DNA of 64,000 nt from the NCBI RefSeq assembly GCF_037042905.1, contig NC_087254.1, positions 10,029,103 through 10,093,102 on the forward strand, read 5' to 3'. The position numbers and the translations under genes are program-made. A model generated the notes under the pieces. It was not told where the DNA came from, did no database searches, and saw nothing but the letters and a program-made list of their open reading frames with translations. Of the stretch, positions 34,975-46,329 are shown piece by piece. Within the stretch, counting starts at the first letter, position 1. Every line of letters starts with the position of its first letter. This DNA is from Lytechinus pictus. Its lineage: Eukaryota; Echinodermata; Echinoidea; Temnopleuroida; Toxopneustidae.

Positions 34975-35117
34975 GGCCCGTTGCAGAAAGAGTTGCGTTT
35001 AAACGCAAGCCAAAAAATCAATCACAAGTCCCAAATGCGCGCTGTTGATTGGTTGAAAATCAAGTTGCGCATGATTTGTAGAGTTGCGATTGATTGCAAC
35101 TATTCCTGCACCGGGCC
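34975..35117. mobile_element. Short palindromic MITE
   Basis: Left GGGCCCGTTGCAGAAAGAGT and right TGCACCGGGCC with inner inverted blocks GTTGCGTTTAAACGCAA and GTTGCGATTGATTGCAAC. Non-coding, about 143 bp. Confidence 0.6.
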
Positions 35118-35119
35118 TG

Positions 35120-36550
35120 ACCTATCAATGATATGCCATTCGAAATGACGTTGTTGTGACTTTAATTTAAGAATCTCCGATTATAGTCAAGAGGATTACC
35201 CAATACCCATTAAAGTCGTCCGTTTCTGCACAAAATGTTGTATTTTACATTCAATGAAGCATTAAACATGTGCAAACTATGAAATACTGATAGTTGTCTG
35301 TGTTGTTTTTGTCATTCGTATGTTGAGAATGTTTCGTGTGTGTGTTTTTTTTTAGTTATTATATAAAGTAACAAAGATATCTAAGCCTAAATAGGGCCTG
35401 TGCTCATGGCCCTGGGATTCGGGGGTGCCCGAGATTTTTCAGGGGGTGCTGCGTATATTATTGACGATAGGCAGCATTCCCTGGAATTCAGGTTGACATA
35501 CAAACTAACCATGCTAACAAAAAAAAAGGTAGACGAAAAATTATATGGGGAGCAATACCTATTTTTAGCCTGGCGATTTTGTTACCATACCAAAATCCCC
35601 CTTCATCTTGGATTGAAACTTTTTTTGCTTGAAATTTTTTTCCTGAACAAACCTCAGCACCCCTGTTTAAAAATCATTCCCAGGTCCCAGCCTGTGCTAA
35701 AAAAGGAAATATAAAAACAAGTTGGTGACAGTTCATACAAAATCGGGAAAAATTAGGAAAGTTGTGTTTACAAAGATCGACGACTATTATTTCTATTGTT
35801 ATAGAAACATCAAATCGGTAAATTGGTCATGAGCATCATGACTCTAAAAAAGTTCATTCTCATTGGGAACATATTAGGGAAGAATTTCATCAAAAGGGGA
35901 GTTTGGATAATATGTTAAAAACTCACAACCTTTTCAACACACTTTATCTGTTTACCAGCCTTTGTACAAACTCCTTTGAAATATTTTTTTTTCAAATTCT
36001 TGTTACGAAATTTATAAGGGGGTTGGAAATAACTAGACCACTATCATGTAAATTCGCTCGGATCTCACTGATTTCACAAACTTCGTTTTTCTCCTCTCAA
36101 AAGTTCTCACTTCAGTTCTTAATTTACCTCTCTCCGACCAAATTCTCTTCACGCCAAGAATGTGAATCAATGATATCTGTACATGCGTCTATATTCTCTC
36201 ACAGATATAGAACAGCAAATTAAAATAAGCAGAGCAGACTTTAAGGTTAGACTTGTCCATTTATTAATAAGAGTAGACATTCGAAGAATAGATCCAATCC
36301 AACTACACTCGATTGAAATGAACTCCAAGACATGCCCCGAGAAACTCCCCTCAAATGCGAATAACCACCCCTTTTATAGAGAGCTAAATCGAGCAAAGCA
36401 TCCTTGAGCTACTTTCTATCCTCCCAAGAACAACATTCGTCCTCGGCATAGATGGACTGCACGCCGGACTGCACGCGACTGCCAGTCGGTCCTTGGCGTT
36501 GCATAATAAGGGCAGACTCTGTTTACGAGTGAGGCCCGGACTTATGCAAA
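35120..36550. other. End of duplicated arm and unique spacer, no gene
   Basis: Holds the last shared blocks with arm B up to about 35800. Frames at 35400-36407 show no family features. Confidence 0.4.
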
Positions 36551-37045
36551 ACGGGGCCCTGTCTTACAACGAGTTACGATTGATCCAATCAATCGTAACT
36601 CTATGGAAATCCATCAGTGGCATAATTTTCTATACAGGAAATTTCCACAATGTCGTTTGTAAACAAAGAGAAGCACAGTGAATTTTGAAGAAAACAATGA
36701 ATGCATGAATATACATCTTAGTCAGAAAATATTTTGAACAAACATGATTAATTAATGTTGATGTTGCTGACCGTCCATAGTTACAATTGGTCGGATCGAT
36801 CGCAACTCTTTGTAAAGGCCCGTTTACACCGCATCCGGCACGGCGACCGTGCACGGCATTCCGGCACGGCATACGGCACGCCGTGCTGTTTTCCAGTTTC
36901 CACTGCCCCACGGCACGGCAATAAAGCCGTGCACGGATCCCGTCTAGCAGGCAAAAACCGTCCAATGTACCCATGAAAACCCAAGGCAAAGAAGCCTGCT
37001 TCAGGCGTGGCAAGAAGTAATTTTTAAGGGTTTTCGTGTATCTAA

Positions 37046-37937
37046 AGGGCCGTCTGCACCATCCCGAAGTTTCAAATTAGCGCGCTATTTCTGATCCGGC
37101 AAACTAACCCGATCTGAAAAATCTCGAGATAGTTGGCGGTGCAGACGCTATTATCGCGCTAGTTCGTAGGATTAATCTCGAGATTGCAATCCCAAGTCAA
37201 CTCGGGTTTATTTGCAAAATAGCGCGCTATTTTGCGAATTATCCCGCTAATTCGTCGGTGCAGACACACTCGAGATTGGACTCGGGGTAATTTATTCATG
37301 ACGTCAGTCCATAATGCAATTCGCGTTCCACTTCCGCCTTGGTCAAAACAAACACGTGCGTAAGTCAACTTTATACATGCGAATAGCGTTCATAAGCAAC
37401 GATGGTGTCCCCACCAGTGAATGGATTTTGGGAGAGACCCCGGGAGAGACCAGACCGAAGGGGGAGCTGGAGGCGCTCATCGCATCGACGATGGTCATAT
37501 TCAATAACAACACTGACAGCAGTGTTGTCTTATTCCTTCGCAAAATGTGAGCAAATAGCATTTCTTTCCTCCTTCTCCCTCTCTCTCTCTCTCTCTCTGT
37601 CGTTGCCTCCTACTCCGCCATCATATTTCACGAAGAATACAACACTTCTTCACTCGCTGAGCTGAAAGGATTGTTGCATAACACCGGTTGAATTCGGCGA
37701 AAGTACTAGTGAAAGGAGTTCATCGCTTGCATATCGCGGGAAGTTATTCAAAAGCGCGGGCCGTTGAAACTCGAAGATCCGATAGTGCGCATGCCCGGAA
37801 ATAGCGGGTTTGTTGCCGGAATCGCTCTCGTTGGATGGTGCAGACGGGGTTTCGCCAATCTCGAGATTAATCGCGAAGAGGGCTGATCGGGCTAAAATCT
37901 CGAGATTGAGCAAACTCGGGATGGTGCAGCACCGCCT
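37046..37937. mobile_element. Nested TAA-flanked transposon (892 bp)
   Basis: Left AGGGCCGTCTGCACCATCCC and right GGGATGGTGCAGCACCGCCT are inverted, with TAA on both sides (37043-37045, 37938-37940). Subterminal CTCGAGAT and GCGCGCTA words repeat in both halves. A (CT)n run lies at 37578-37599. Harbinger-like, non-coding. Confidence 0.8.
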
Positions 37938-38389
37938 TAATTAATCTTGTCTTGAATTCCACCAAGAAGCATCAATCTGACGGACTGCTCATTGGACAGA
38001 CACAAATATTCTTTGTTATTCACTCATATCTATACGGGAATGGATCGTTCTATTTAAATGTAATTGAATTTTGTCATGATTAATCTTTTTATTTTACACT
38101 TTGCTTTCCATACTTCACTTCCCATTTCTATGCCATTGTCACCTGTTCATCTCATTCCTTAGTTTATATATCAGATTCTATTGCCATTACAACTCCACAT
38201 GTTTCTATTGTCTTCTCATTTATATTCAGAACATTCTTCTTCATTCATGACCTCGTGCTCATTGGTTTACCTTTCACCCTTAGTTCTTCCACTTTTCTTG
38301 ATTCTTCTATTCTCTCTGTTTCTATTAGTTAAATTGGTTATACGAAATTATTTCTGAACATATTTGAATACGGTATATTATTTGTTTAA

Positions 38390-38946
38390 AGGTCAAATCC
38401 ACCCAAGAAAACTGTTGATTTGAATAAATAGAAAAAAGACAAACTAGCATAATTCATGCAGAATCGGATGTAAAATAAGAAAGTTATGACATTTTAAAGT
38501 TTCGCTTATTTTCACAAAAGAGTGATATGCACACCTCAGTGATATGTAAATGAGACAGTTGATGTCCCTTACTATTTCCTTTTTTTATTGTTTGAAAAAT
38601 ACAATATTTCATTTATTTGACAATAATGACCAACTTGACTAAACCAATGCTAATTCTACATGTTCAGGGAGGAATTAATTGTTTCTCTTGACAATGAGAA
38701 GAAAATTACATTTCATATTTCATATAATAAAATACAAAATAAATAGTGAGCGAATGACGTTATCAGTCTCCTCATTTGCATACCGATCAGGATGTGTATA
38801 TAACTGTTTTGTGAAAATTAAGCGAAACTTTAAAATGTCATAACTTTCTTATTTTACATCCGAATTTGATGATATTTTCAGTGTTATGCTTGTTGGATAT
38901 TTCTCTTTTATTAAAATCAACTTTTTTGTTGGGGTGGACTTGTTCT
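38390..38946. mobile_element. TTAA-flanked MITE, family T3 copy 2
   Basis: Starts AGGTCAAATCCACCCAAG and ends GGGGTGGACTTGTTCT, with TTAA on both sides (38386-38389, 38947-38950). Same family and orientation as 22853-23427; nested in the 8.15-kb element. Confidence 0.9.
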
Positions 38947-39246
38947 TTAAAAGCAATGCCAAGTGAGGTCTGGCCCAAGAAATAAGAGCAACACTGGACT
39001 TCATTTTGTCGACATCTTTATTTTGAGTTTAGTTCAGCTCCAAATATATTTTAGGTTCTTCAGCAGCAATCTACATTATATTTGTTGTTGAAAAAAAAGT
39101 GATGCTCATTAATTTATTACAGAAAAAAATAATACGAGATATATAAACAACAAAAAATGCATGGGGCGTCAAAAAATTTCTTGAAGATGAATGTATTCTT
39201 TTTATTTCACAATCAACTTTCTTTTGTCAGTATTTTTCATGTCCAG

Positions 39247-39370
39247 GGGCCCATTTCAAAAGTACTTTAACATTATGGCAACTACCATGGAAACCACAAT
39301 TATAATTGGATGTTGCGCCATATTAAAGACAAATTAAGTTATGATAGTTGTACCTCTTTATGAAACAGGC
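39247..39370. mobile_element. Short MITE GGGCCCATTTC
   Basis: Left GGGCCCATTTCAAAAGTAC, right TTTATGAAACAGGCC, with an internal inverted AACTAC/GTAGTT-like core. Non-coding. Confidence 0.6.
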
Positions 39371-40192
39371 CACAGGAGTGTCATTGCCATTCTGTTTAGA
39401 GATGAAATTTTGTTTCTAACATTTTGTCAGATTTCAAACAATCCTAGATCTCTGTTTCCAAAATAAAACATTAGTCCAGAAACGTTCCGTCCAGTACCCA
39501 TCATTTTTATTTTCACAGTAACTGGTTTCATGTATTGATATTTGATAGTGCATTACTAGTGATAATGTTAATACATGTATTTGCATGAACCAAATTTCTG
39601 TGATGTGCAAAATGCTCAACTTCTCTTATCTGTGAACAAATCCTGAATTTAAATTCAAGTATAATTTAAGAAATAAATATATTTTTAATAAATGGTGAAC
39701 ATGCTCAGACGATATTTTCCAGATCTACAAAAGAGGAAGATCATAATCCTTCACAATCGTAATTTCTGCAAATTGAGACTGACTTGCAACTGTAACAATG
39801 GGAGATGTACATTGGCGGTGGAAGCCAGAAAATAAAAAAAAGGTTATCAACTAAAAATTTAGGGGGGGGGCCGTCCCCCACCTCAAATTTAGGGGGGACC
39901 TGTCCCCGCTTCCGCCGCCTATGGAGATGTCAAAGTGAAAAATTCAAGTGGAAATTAGAATAACACATTTAATGGTGTCGTTGTTTATAATACGATATCA
40001 GTCATTAAAGTTGTAGATTTCCTGCAAATGATTTATTTCATATGGATTTATCATAAGTAATTCAGATGTAATCATATATACACCGCTTTTAATTTGTTGG
40101 TGATGCTGCATGTCTGACATTGCATCTTTTATGTTGAGACTGTTAACAGGTTGTTAGCTCTGGCAAACTACAAACCACTGTCCCTTTGTTAG

Positions 40193-41545
40193 CTAACAAT
40201 CGGATGAGTATTGAGTGATGTCAGAGCATAGAGCTATTAGCTTCATGGTCAGAGGGAATAAGATATCAGCTCTCTTTTTAGCGGTGGAGCATAGCAAGTT
40301 AGAGCATTTTCCGGTTAACTTTTTTTTTAATCTACGAAACATATTTGGATTCTTAAATTGTGAGATGTTTATAACATCAATAAGAATCGACTTGGAGTTA
40401 GATGACACAAAACCTTTAATTCCTATAGTAGTATGTTCAATGTTCAGACGACCGAAATTTAACCTCATAGCAATGGAGCTGGCATTGAGGTAACTTTTAC
40501 AGTGTGGGACAATGGGGGACAAGCTGGAGAAAAATTTATCTACAGTTATGTTGTCACCATGACTATCAGTGCTTTGAAAATACTGCAACATTGTGTCCTC
40601 GATTTGAAGTGAAGTTGGGACTTGAAGACTGGACTGATGTTGCGGACGTGCCTGAAGATGATGACGAGGAAGACTGACCCACGTTGTGGACAGATGTCAC
40701 CCACCATTCTCCCGCTCAGTTTCTTCCTGCTTGGTACAGGCTTCTCCTGGTGTGTCCACATCAAACACAGGATCCAAGATTGAACTTGTTCTGCTGACAG
40801 AAAAATCATATGTTCAAATTTATTTCATATGTTTTACTCGTAATAATGAATACTAAAAAAAGACTCTCATGTACCAAGTCGATACAGTTTGTCTGTTCTT
40901 TAATTCATTAATATTCGAAACATCTTTAGTTTTATTTTATTATATTATATTTTTTAAGGGTAATTTTCTGAAGGCAAATGGCTCTCACTTCAAGGAAATG
41001 CAACACCCATTAACCTGTACTATTTTACACAGGTAGTCAAGTACAAATATGATAAATCATATTGAATGAAAATGTGGATGTATAATTACAGGAAACGGGT
41101 TAATGTAAACATGAGAGAATGAGCCAATCATCAATGTATAATTCAAAATGATTTGTATAGTTTGTATGAGATCGCTCACATCCACCCTGCAGAGTGCACA
41201 AAGTGCAAATTAATACCATAGCTGTTGCCCGACCGTTTCCTGTTGCAAGGAATTCCTGTCAGAACCCAGAAACTAAACCTGGGTTAAGTGCAGCACAATA
41301 TCAGAATTCATATTTATAAAATACATTTCTTTGCATGAATTCAAATTGATATACACATATTCTCTCTTCCCTGGGATAAGAAAACAAAATATTGAATATC
41401 TTACTCTCGATTATGTATGTGGGGAAGTAGGAATTCCAGTGCCTCAGTGTACTTGTATTTACGTGCTGCATTTGAGGGAGCTCCGTCACCACTCTTCCTC
41501 TCCATTTCTGTCGTTTTTTAGGAAGTTGTCCCTCAACTCGCTACA
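40193..41545 (-). pseudogene. MADF/BESS-like DNA-binding protein remnant of the Harbinger-like element
   Basis: Three pieces in order on the minus strand. 41545-41405 reads ELRDNFLK and, after a one-base shift in an A-run, ERKSGDGAPSNAARKYKY then ALEFLLPHIHNRE, the pattern of the C-terminal half of a MADF domain, ending at a GTAAGA donor. 40793-40705 (SSILDPVFDVDTPGEACTK) is an acidic linker ending at GTGGGT. 40655-40193 holds QIEDTMLQYFQ and DKFFSSLSPIVPHCKSYL, like the BESS/C-terminal motif. The exact splice frames do not all fit, and the MADF N-terminal half was not found. Confidence 0.4.
41205..41305 (-). mobile_element. SINE body fragment
   Basis: Minus strand reads TTGTGCTGCACTTAACCCAGG and CAGGAATTCCTTGCAACAGG, matching the SINE bodies at 61071 and 10185. 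The head is missing. Confidence 0.5.
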
Positions 41546-41589
41546 TCACCTTAAAATAATGAAAAAACAACACGAAATCTAATTCCTAT

Positions 41590-43550
41590 AACCTCTGAAA
41601 ATTTTCATTTCTGTTTATGACTCATTTCAAGCCCTACCCACTCCCCCCCCCCCCGAAATATTTCAATGTGAAATTGGACAACATGCTTTTGATAGTAAAG
41701 AATTTTGCCTCCATTTTTTTTTGCTTGTAAAAGTGACGTGATATTTATATTACGTATTTGAGAGGTGGGGTTGGTATACAGTTTTTAGTCCACATCACAA
41801 AGCAAGGTCTCTTTCTGCATTTACATACCCTTGCTCTTGTGTCTCATTTAATTTGTTATTTTTTTTTTAAACACTAGACTATTTTACACATGTGCAAACA
41901 ATTTAAAAAATGGCCATAATGACCAAAACTTACCATTGGTATTCATTGAATTACAACAACCAGAAGTTAGCTACAGTTGTTAGATTGTGAACTTGATTTG
42001 CTTTCAAACATCCACATACAAATATAACTCTTTTACATTGTTCAATATTTTTCTTCAAATTGATAGTGAAAAAATCGTGAAGTTTGAAAAAAATTAATAT
42101 GACGTAAAATGATACCAACCTGAGATTACAAGCTGACGCCCAATGTCATGTCATACATCATTGTTTTACTTCTGTATCCTTGAACATCTCCAATCTCTTG
42201 TCATACAGGATTGGATTTTCCTACACTTCTAGGATAAGGGCTTCCTCCATGTTGGTTATCTGTCATGCAACACATTCCATATAAATTTTGTTAGCAAATA
42301 ATAATAATAAAGGTTTAAAGAATTGCAAAAGCGATTAGTGAAAGGCCAGTGCCCAATCAGCAATTTCTTACATTTACATTGTAACTGGCAGGCTTGCTGA
42401 TCAGGGTCCAATTTTTATAATGCACAAATAGAAATTCTCCTAATTGAAATGATTTTGCTTAGTTGTAGAGAAAAGTGATCGTCTAGAAATTCCTTCAAGA
42501 GCTTGAAATAATAATTTTTTATCATTTGAAAAGTACATGTAAACATAGGGTCATGTTAAGAAAAAAAAAGATAGAGGCACAATTTTTTGCTTCCATGAGA
42601 GCCTATAAGCTAAGCCATATAATCTTTTTTTAGGGATGAAATGTTTGTTGAATAAAATGTCAGCAAATTATGTCTTCTCTGTATGATATACGTACCCAAT
42701 CACTTCAGCCCCCCCCCCAAAAAAAAAAAAATATTAATAATAATACTAAATAAAAAATAAACCAATGAAAAAAGAATGAAATTACACAAATAAAGCAATC
42801 AAATTTTGGAACAGAAATGTGCAGATTTATGCCAGCACACAAAGGACATATTTCATATTGAAAAAGGGTCACTTTTGTTCTGGGGGATTTCTATTTCGGG
42901 CAAGCCAGTGCCAACCCAAACCCCTTCCCATCGCCCCACGATTGAGCTGCCCCTGGATAAAGGAAAGTGCGCTCATTTTAAAATCCTTTACATAATAACA
43001 GACTGACAATTTTTGACAAACTAGAAACAATAACTGTTTTTAATGCAAGTTCTCTCCAAAATTATAGTAGCCTAAATTTAGTGACTAGGCCTAGACTCTA
43101 TATTTCAATGAAAACAAGTTAATTAGCTAAGCCTATGACGTCATATGGGGAGGATTTAGAGTCTAGGTTTTTACATTATTTATTCGTAGGCCTAGTCTTT
43201 TCCAGAGAGTTTGTGGGAAATAACTAAGTTAGCCTTACTCCTTAGCCTAGGACTCCAAAATTCCTACTAGGGTCTAGATCTACTTTCCACCATTTGTTTC
43301 GATCTAGAACAGATCGACCAGAGGGTCCCACAAAAATATGGCCAAACTGAGCAATCGGTCTAACTTCTTTCAGTTCAGGCTACCCAAGTTTCACCACTCC
43401 AGATCCCCTCTTATTAATTCCTTGCCACCCTCCTATCTGCCACTCTTGCTGCTGACAAAACGACTCAGTGCCTAGCTCTCATCTATTATAGACCCTACTA
43501 CTAAAACTAAAGTACTAGGCTAGGCTAGTCTATATCTTAATAATTCATCC
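41590..43550. other. Interior of the 8.15-kb element, no gene
   Basis: AT-rich, with homopolymer runs (C at about 41644-41654, A at about 42718-42731). No recognisable frame on either strand. Confidence 0.5.
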
Positions 43551-43559
43551 CGGAATTCA

Positions 43560-44430
43560 TCATATTCGTTCAGAGGTCTAACTTACATGTACTAGTGTTA
43601 CTAACGTTGGACCTATGTGTAGACTCTAGACTACCGAGGCCTAACGTTAGACCAACAACAGGTCTAACTTTTGTTAACGTTACTTATATAGGTCTACCTA
43701 ACGTTAGATCTAACTATAACTATAAGTAACGTTAGGCCTAATGTTACTGTTAGTTAGACTCTAAGTTAAAGATAAATGACAGTTGTGGTAACGATTTCAA
43801 AATGAGTTCGTACAGTCTACAGAATCCAACGAAATTACCACCAAAGTGTCTGTTTGTATATATAAAAAATATGTGCCAAAGGATTCCGGAAGAAATTGTG
43901 TAATTGCTGAGAAATTAGCAAATAAGCACGGGATTTGGGTCAAGGCAAGTGTCGGGCCGACATTCAAAGCAATAATTTTTAATAGTACACTGTCCCACGT
44001 GCGCTTATCTGTGTTGGTGATCTTCAGTATGAACATTTTTCAGCGTAGATTTCAAGATTTCACAAAGTTCAGTTCATGTAACTGTACCATTATACCAGAT
44101 CTAGATCCTCGATAATATAGTGACAATTAAGCTCGGTTTTACACACTTTCTCGTGAAATCAGTGTTTCCTGCAACTAGGCCTACTTTCATTTATCTTCAA
44201 GTCTAACTTTCTTTATTTAGTAATTACGTTAGGCCAGTCTAATTGATTATCGAGTCTAACATTAGGTCTAAGTAACGTTAGATCTAACTTTAGATGTAAC
44301 TTAGACTAGGATATTAACATCTAAGTTAGCCTATCTAAATTAGATACGTCTTGTTAGACCAAGTCTATATAAGACTAAGCTAACTTAAGTTACGTTAGAT
44401 CTTCGTTAGATCATAACGTTAAAGTCGTTA
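43560..44430. repeat. Cluster of CTAACGTTAGRYC words
   Basis: Palindromic AACGTT in the context TAACGTTAG or close variants occurs about ten times in two sub-blocks (about 43600-43740 and 44225-44420), mixed with GTCTAACTT and AGGCCTA words. It lies near the right end of the 8.15-kb transposon. Confidence 0.6.
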
Positions 44431-44992
44431 GGCCCTAGCCTAGGGCTAGGCCCTATCCCAGATTATTATTTCCGGCCTTATATTATTTGGCCTTATTTTC
44501 TTGTGCTCTACTTTCTGGGGCTCGGTTCTACAGTATGCGAAATGACACTTGTTCTTAATTAGTTGCTTACCAGACCAAGAATTGCAAGATCAAGTCCTCC
44601 TTCAGTCACCTCTCTTCAGGAGTTCAGCAGGTAATACACGTAGACCTACGTGTATGTGCGATTTTGCATTTAACACGTAAACTCCCATAGACTATCACCG
44701 CAGGCGATTTGTCGCTTGATCAGAAAATATGTAGGCAATGACGTAATTTATCTGGACTGTGATTGGCCAGAAGTGAAAAAACCGTGTGCCGTGCTCTGAA
44801 AATGGCTTGCTGATCGATCTGCAAATCCGGCAAATTACGCCGTGTTGTACAATACGGCACGGCACCGTTGAAGTGGAAACAGTTTCATAGGATTTAGTGG
44901 GGATCGATTTTTTTTGCCGTGCCGGATTGCCGTGGTGCCGTGCACGGTCGCCGTGCCGGATGCGGTGTAAACGGGCCTTAAGACGGGGCCCT

Positions 44993-45299
44993 GATCTGTC
45001 CTCAGCGTGAGGTCAGGCGAGGTCGCACTCGACTGAGATCTGTCATCGCTGGGCCTGAGCGAGGCCGCACGCGACTGCCACGAAAGACTTTCCTTGTCGT
45101 TACGTAAGCGAAGCTAAGGATGGTCGCTCTTGAGGAGCGAAAGTCTGACCTCAGCTGGAAATGTTGGAAGGACGCTCAGGCAGAACGAGATGTAAACATC
45201 CCGCAAACTATGCCAATTAAGGACTATGCGATTTATTAACAAGCTCGGAAAGGCTTTGCTCTCACTGAATACTGAGAATGTTACTGCAAATACAAATTC
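44993..45299. other. Spacer between two transposon nests
   Basis: GC-richer DNA with GAGGTCGCAC/GAGGCCGCACGCGACTGCC words, partly similar to 36455-36490. No gene. Confidence 0.4.
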
Positions 45300-45304
45300 G
45301 TGAC

Positions 45305-45445
45305 TGTAGTATCGAACTATCGATACAGAGTGTGTTGATCGATAATCAGCAGAGAGATCGAGAGGTGATTAAAGAAACGGAACAATCAAAGTCAGATCAG
45401 CTGTTCATGTAATTTTGTTGATGGTGAACTTAATCAGTTATTATA
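45305..45445 (+). repeat. 5' LTR
   Basis: TGTAGTATCGAACTATCG at the start, CAGTTATTATA at the end. It begins TG but does not end CA, which is atypical. Differs from the 3' copy by A-C-GG versus A-T-GG, TTC versus TCC and ATGG versus ATCG. Confidence 0.9.
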
Positions 45446-45462
45446 TTGGCGACGAGGAGAAA
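45446..45462 (+). promoter_or_regulatory. Primer-binding site
   Basis: TTGGCGACGAGGAGAAA directly follows the 5' LTR, the place and style of a Gypsy tRNA primer site. The tRNA was not determined. Confidence 0.7.
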
Positions 45463-45499
45463 ATAAACCTACCACAATTTGAGAGATTTTCTGTACACG

Positions 45500-46230
45500 A
45501 TGAACCAACTACAGTTGGTTCAAGATCCCTTCAAGATGGACCATATACGTGAAAAGACTGGACAATTTATTCACAGCTTTCGCTATTACCGACGCGAAGC
45601 AGCAGCGGGCACTCCTCCTTCACTACGCCGGGCCGGAGGTGTGCGATATCTTCGAGTCTCTGCCGGACACAGGTGAGTCGTACGAGACAGCAAAGAGTGC
45701 TCTGGAGAAACATTTCTGTCCTCAAGTGAATGTTGAGTATGAACGATTCGCCTTTAGACAGTGCAAACAAAACGAGAGTGAGACAGTTGACCAATATTGT
45801 CGTCGCTTACAGCAGTTATCTTCATCTTGTGATTTTGTAAACAGGGATGCTGAAATCAAATCCCAGATCATTCTTGGTTGTCACTCTCAGGAACTTCGTC
45901 GTCATGCGCTGAGAGAACCACATCTGCCTTGGAGAAGCTCCTAGGTGCGGCTCGCGCTTTCGAGCAAGCCGATCGCCATGCCTCCATTATTGAAGGCACA
46001 ACGTCCGTCCAAGCGATTAACATTCGCTCTTCTAAGGTCTATCAGCGACAACAACAGTCGCCCTCCCAACATCAGTCTTCTAACACTACACGTCGCAACT
46101 GTGGAGGTATCTTTCCGCATAGAAAGTAGCCTTGTCCAGCAAAAGGACAAACATGCCATTCATGTGGTAAACTGAATCATTTTGCGAAATACTGTCGCAG
46201 AAGGAAGGGTAAAACCACAGGTGATAAGCA
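45500..46230 (+). pseudogene. Gypsy gag remnant with CCHC zinc knuckle
   Basis: Capsid-like segment (ITDAKQQRALLLHYAGPEV, VDQYCRRLQQL, IILGCHSQELRR) over at least three frames, then a CCHC knuckle (CHSCGKLNHFAKYC, about 46157-46200). Frameshifts near 45560 and 45910 and a stop near 46127 break it. Confidence 0.8.
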
Positions 46231-46329
46231 ACATGTTCAAGCTACCACGACGCACAGTGATCACCAACCTCAGAAGTCAGACCCTGTCCCTGACCTTCAA
46301 CAGCAAAGTGAACATTACCTGTTTCATAT

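Larger units (their letters stand above)
26685..35800. repeat. Segmental duplication, arm A
   Basis: Collinear with 57690-64000. Shared blocks include GCATGCGCAAAC upstream, the whole Ig gene, CGAAGCATAT downstream, TTTAGAATGATGTGTTTA (31975 and 62067), CCTCAACTGAGA/TCTCAACTGAGA (33780 and 62570), GTCTTACGATCGA (34187 and 62683) and TTGTATTTTA (35238 and 63778). Differences are mostly transposon insertions in one arm only. The right edge is approximate. Confidence 0.8.
36826..44978. mobile_element. 8.15-kb PIF/Harbinger-like transposon
   Basis: Terminal inverted repeats of about 43 bp are identical: left starts AGGCCCGTTTACACCGC, right ends GCGGTGTAAACGGGCCT. Both continue into GCACGG-rich subterminal sequence. 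TAA target duplication at 36823-36825 and 44979-44981. Inside are further insertions (37046-37937, 38390-38946, 39247-39370) and, on the minus strand, a MADF-like remnant (40193-41545). PIF/Harbinger elements carry a DDE transposase and a Myb/SANT/MADF-type DNA-binding protein. No transposase frame is left, so the element is non-autonomous or decayed. Confidence 0.8.
36555..44992. mobile_element. MITE family GGCCC-TTACAAAGAGTT, copy 2, split by a larger transposon
   Basis: Left part 36555-36822 (GGCCCTGTCTTACAACGAG inward to CGCAACTCTTTG) and right terminus 44979-44992 (TAAGACGGGGCCCT). Removing 36826-44978 and one TAA restores a right end that matches copy 1 (CTCTTTGTGAGACGGGGCC). Confidence 0.85.

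Noticed and set aside
43846-44115. 89-codon plus-strand frame inside the Harbinger-like element
   Set aside because: No transposase motif or other family feature; surrounded by repeat words.
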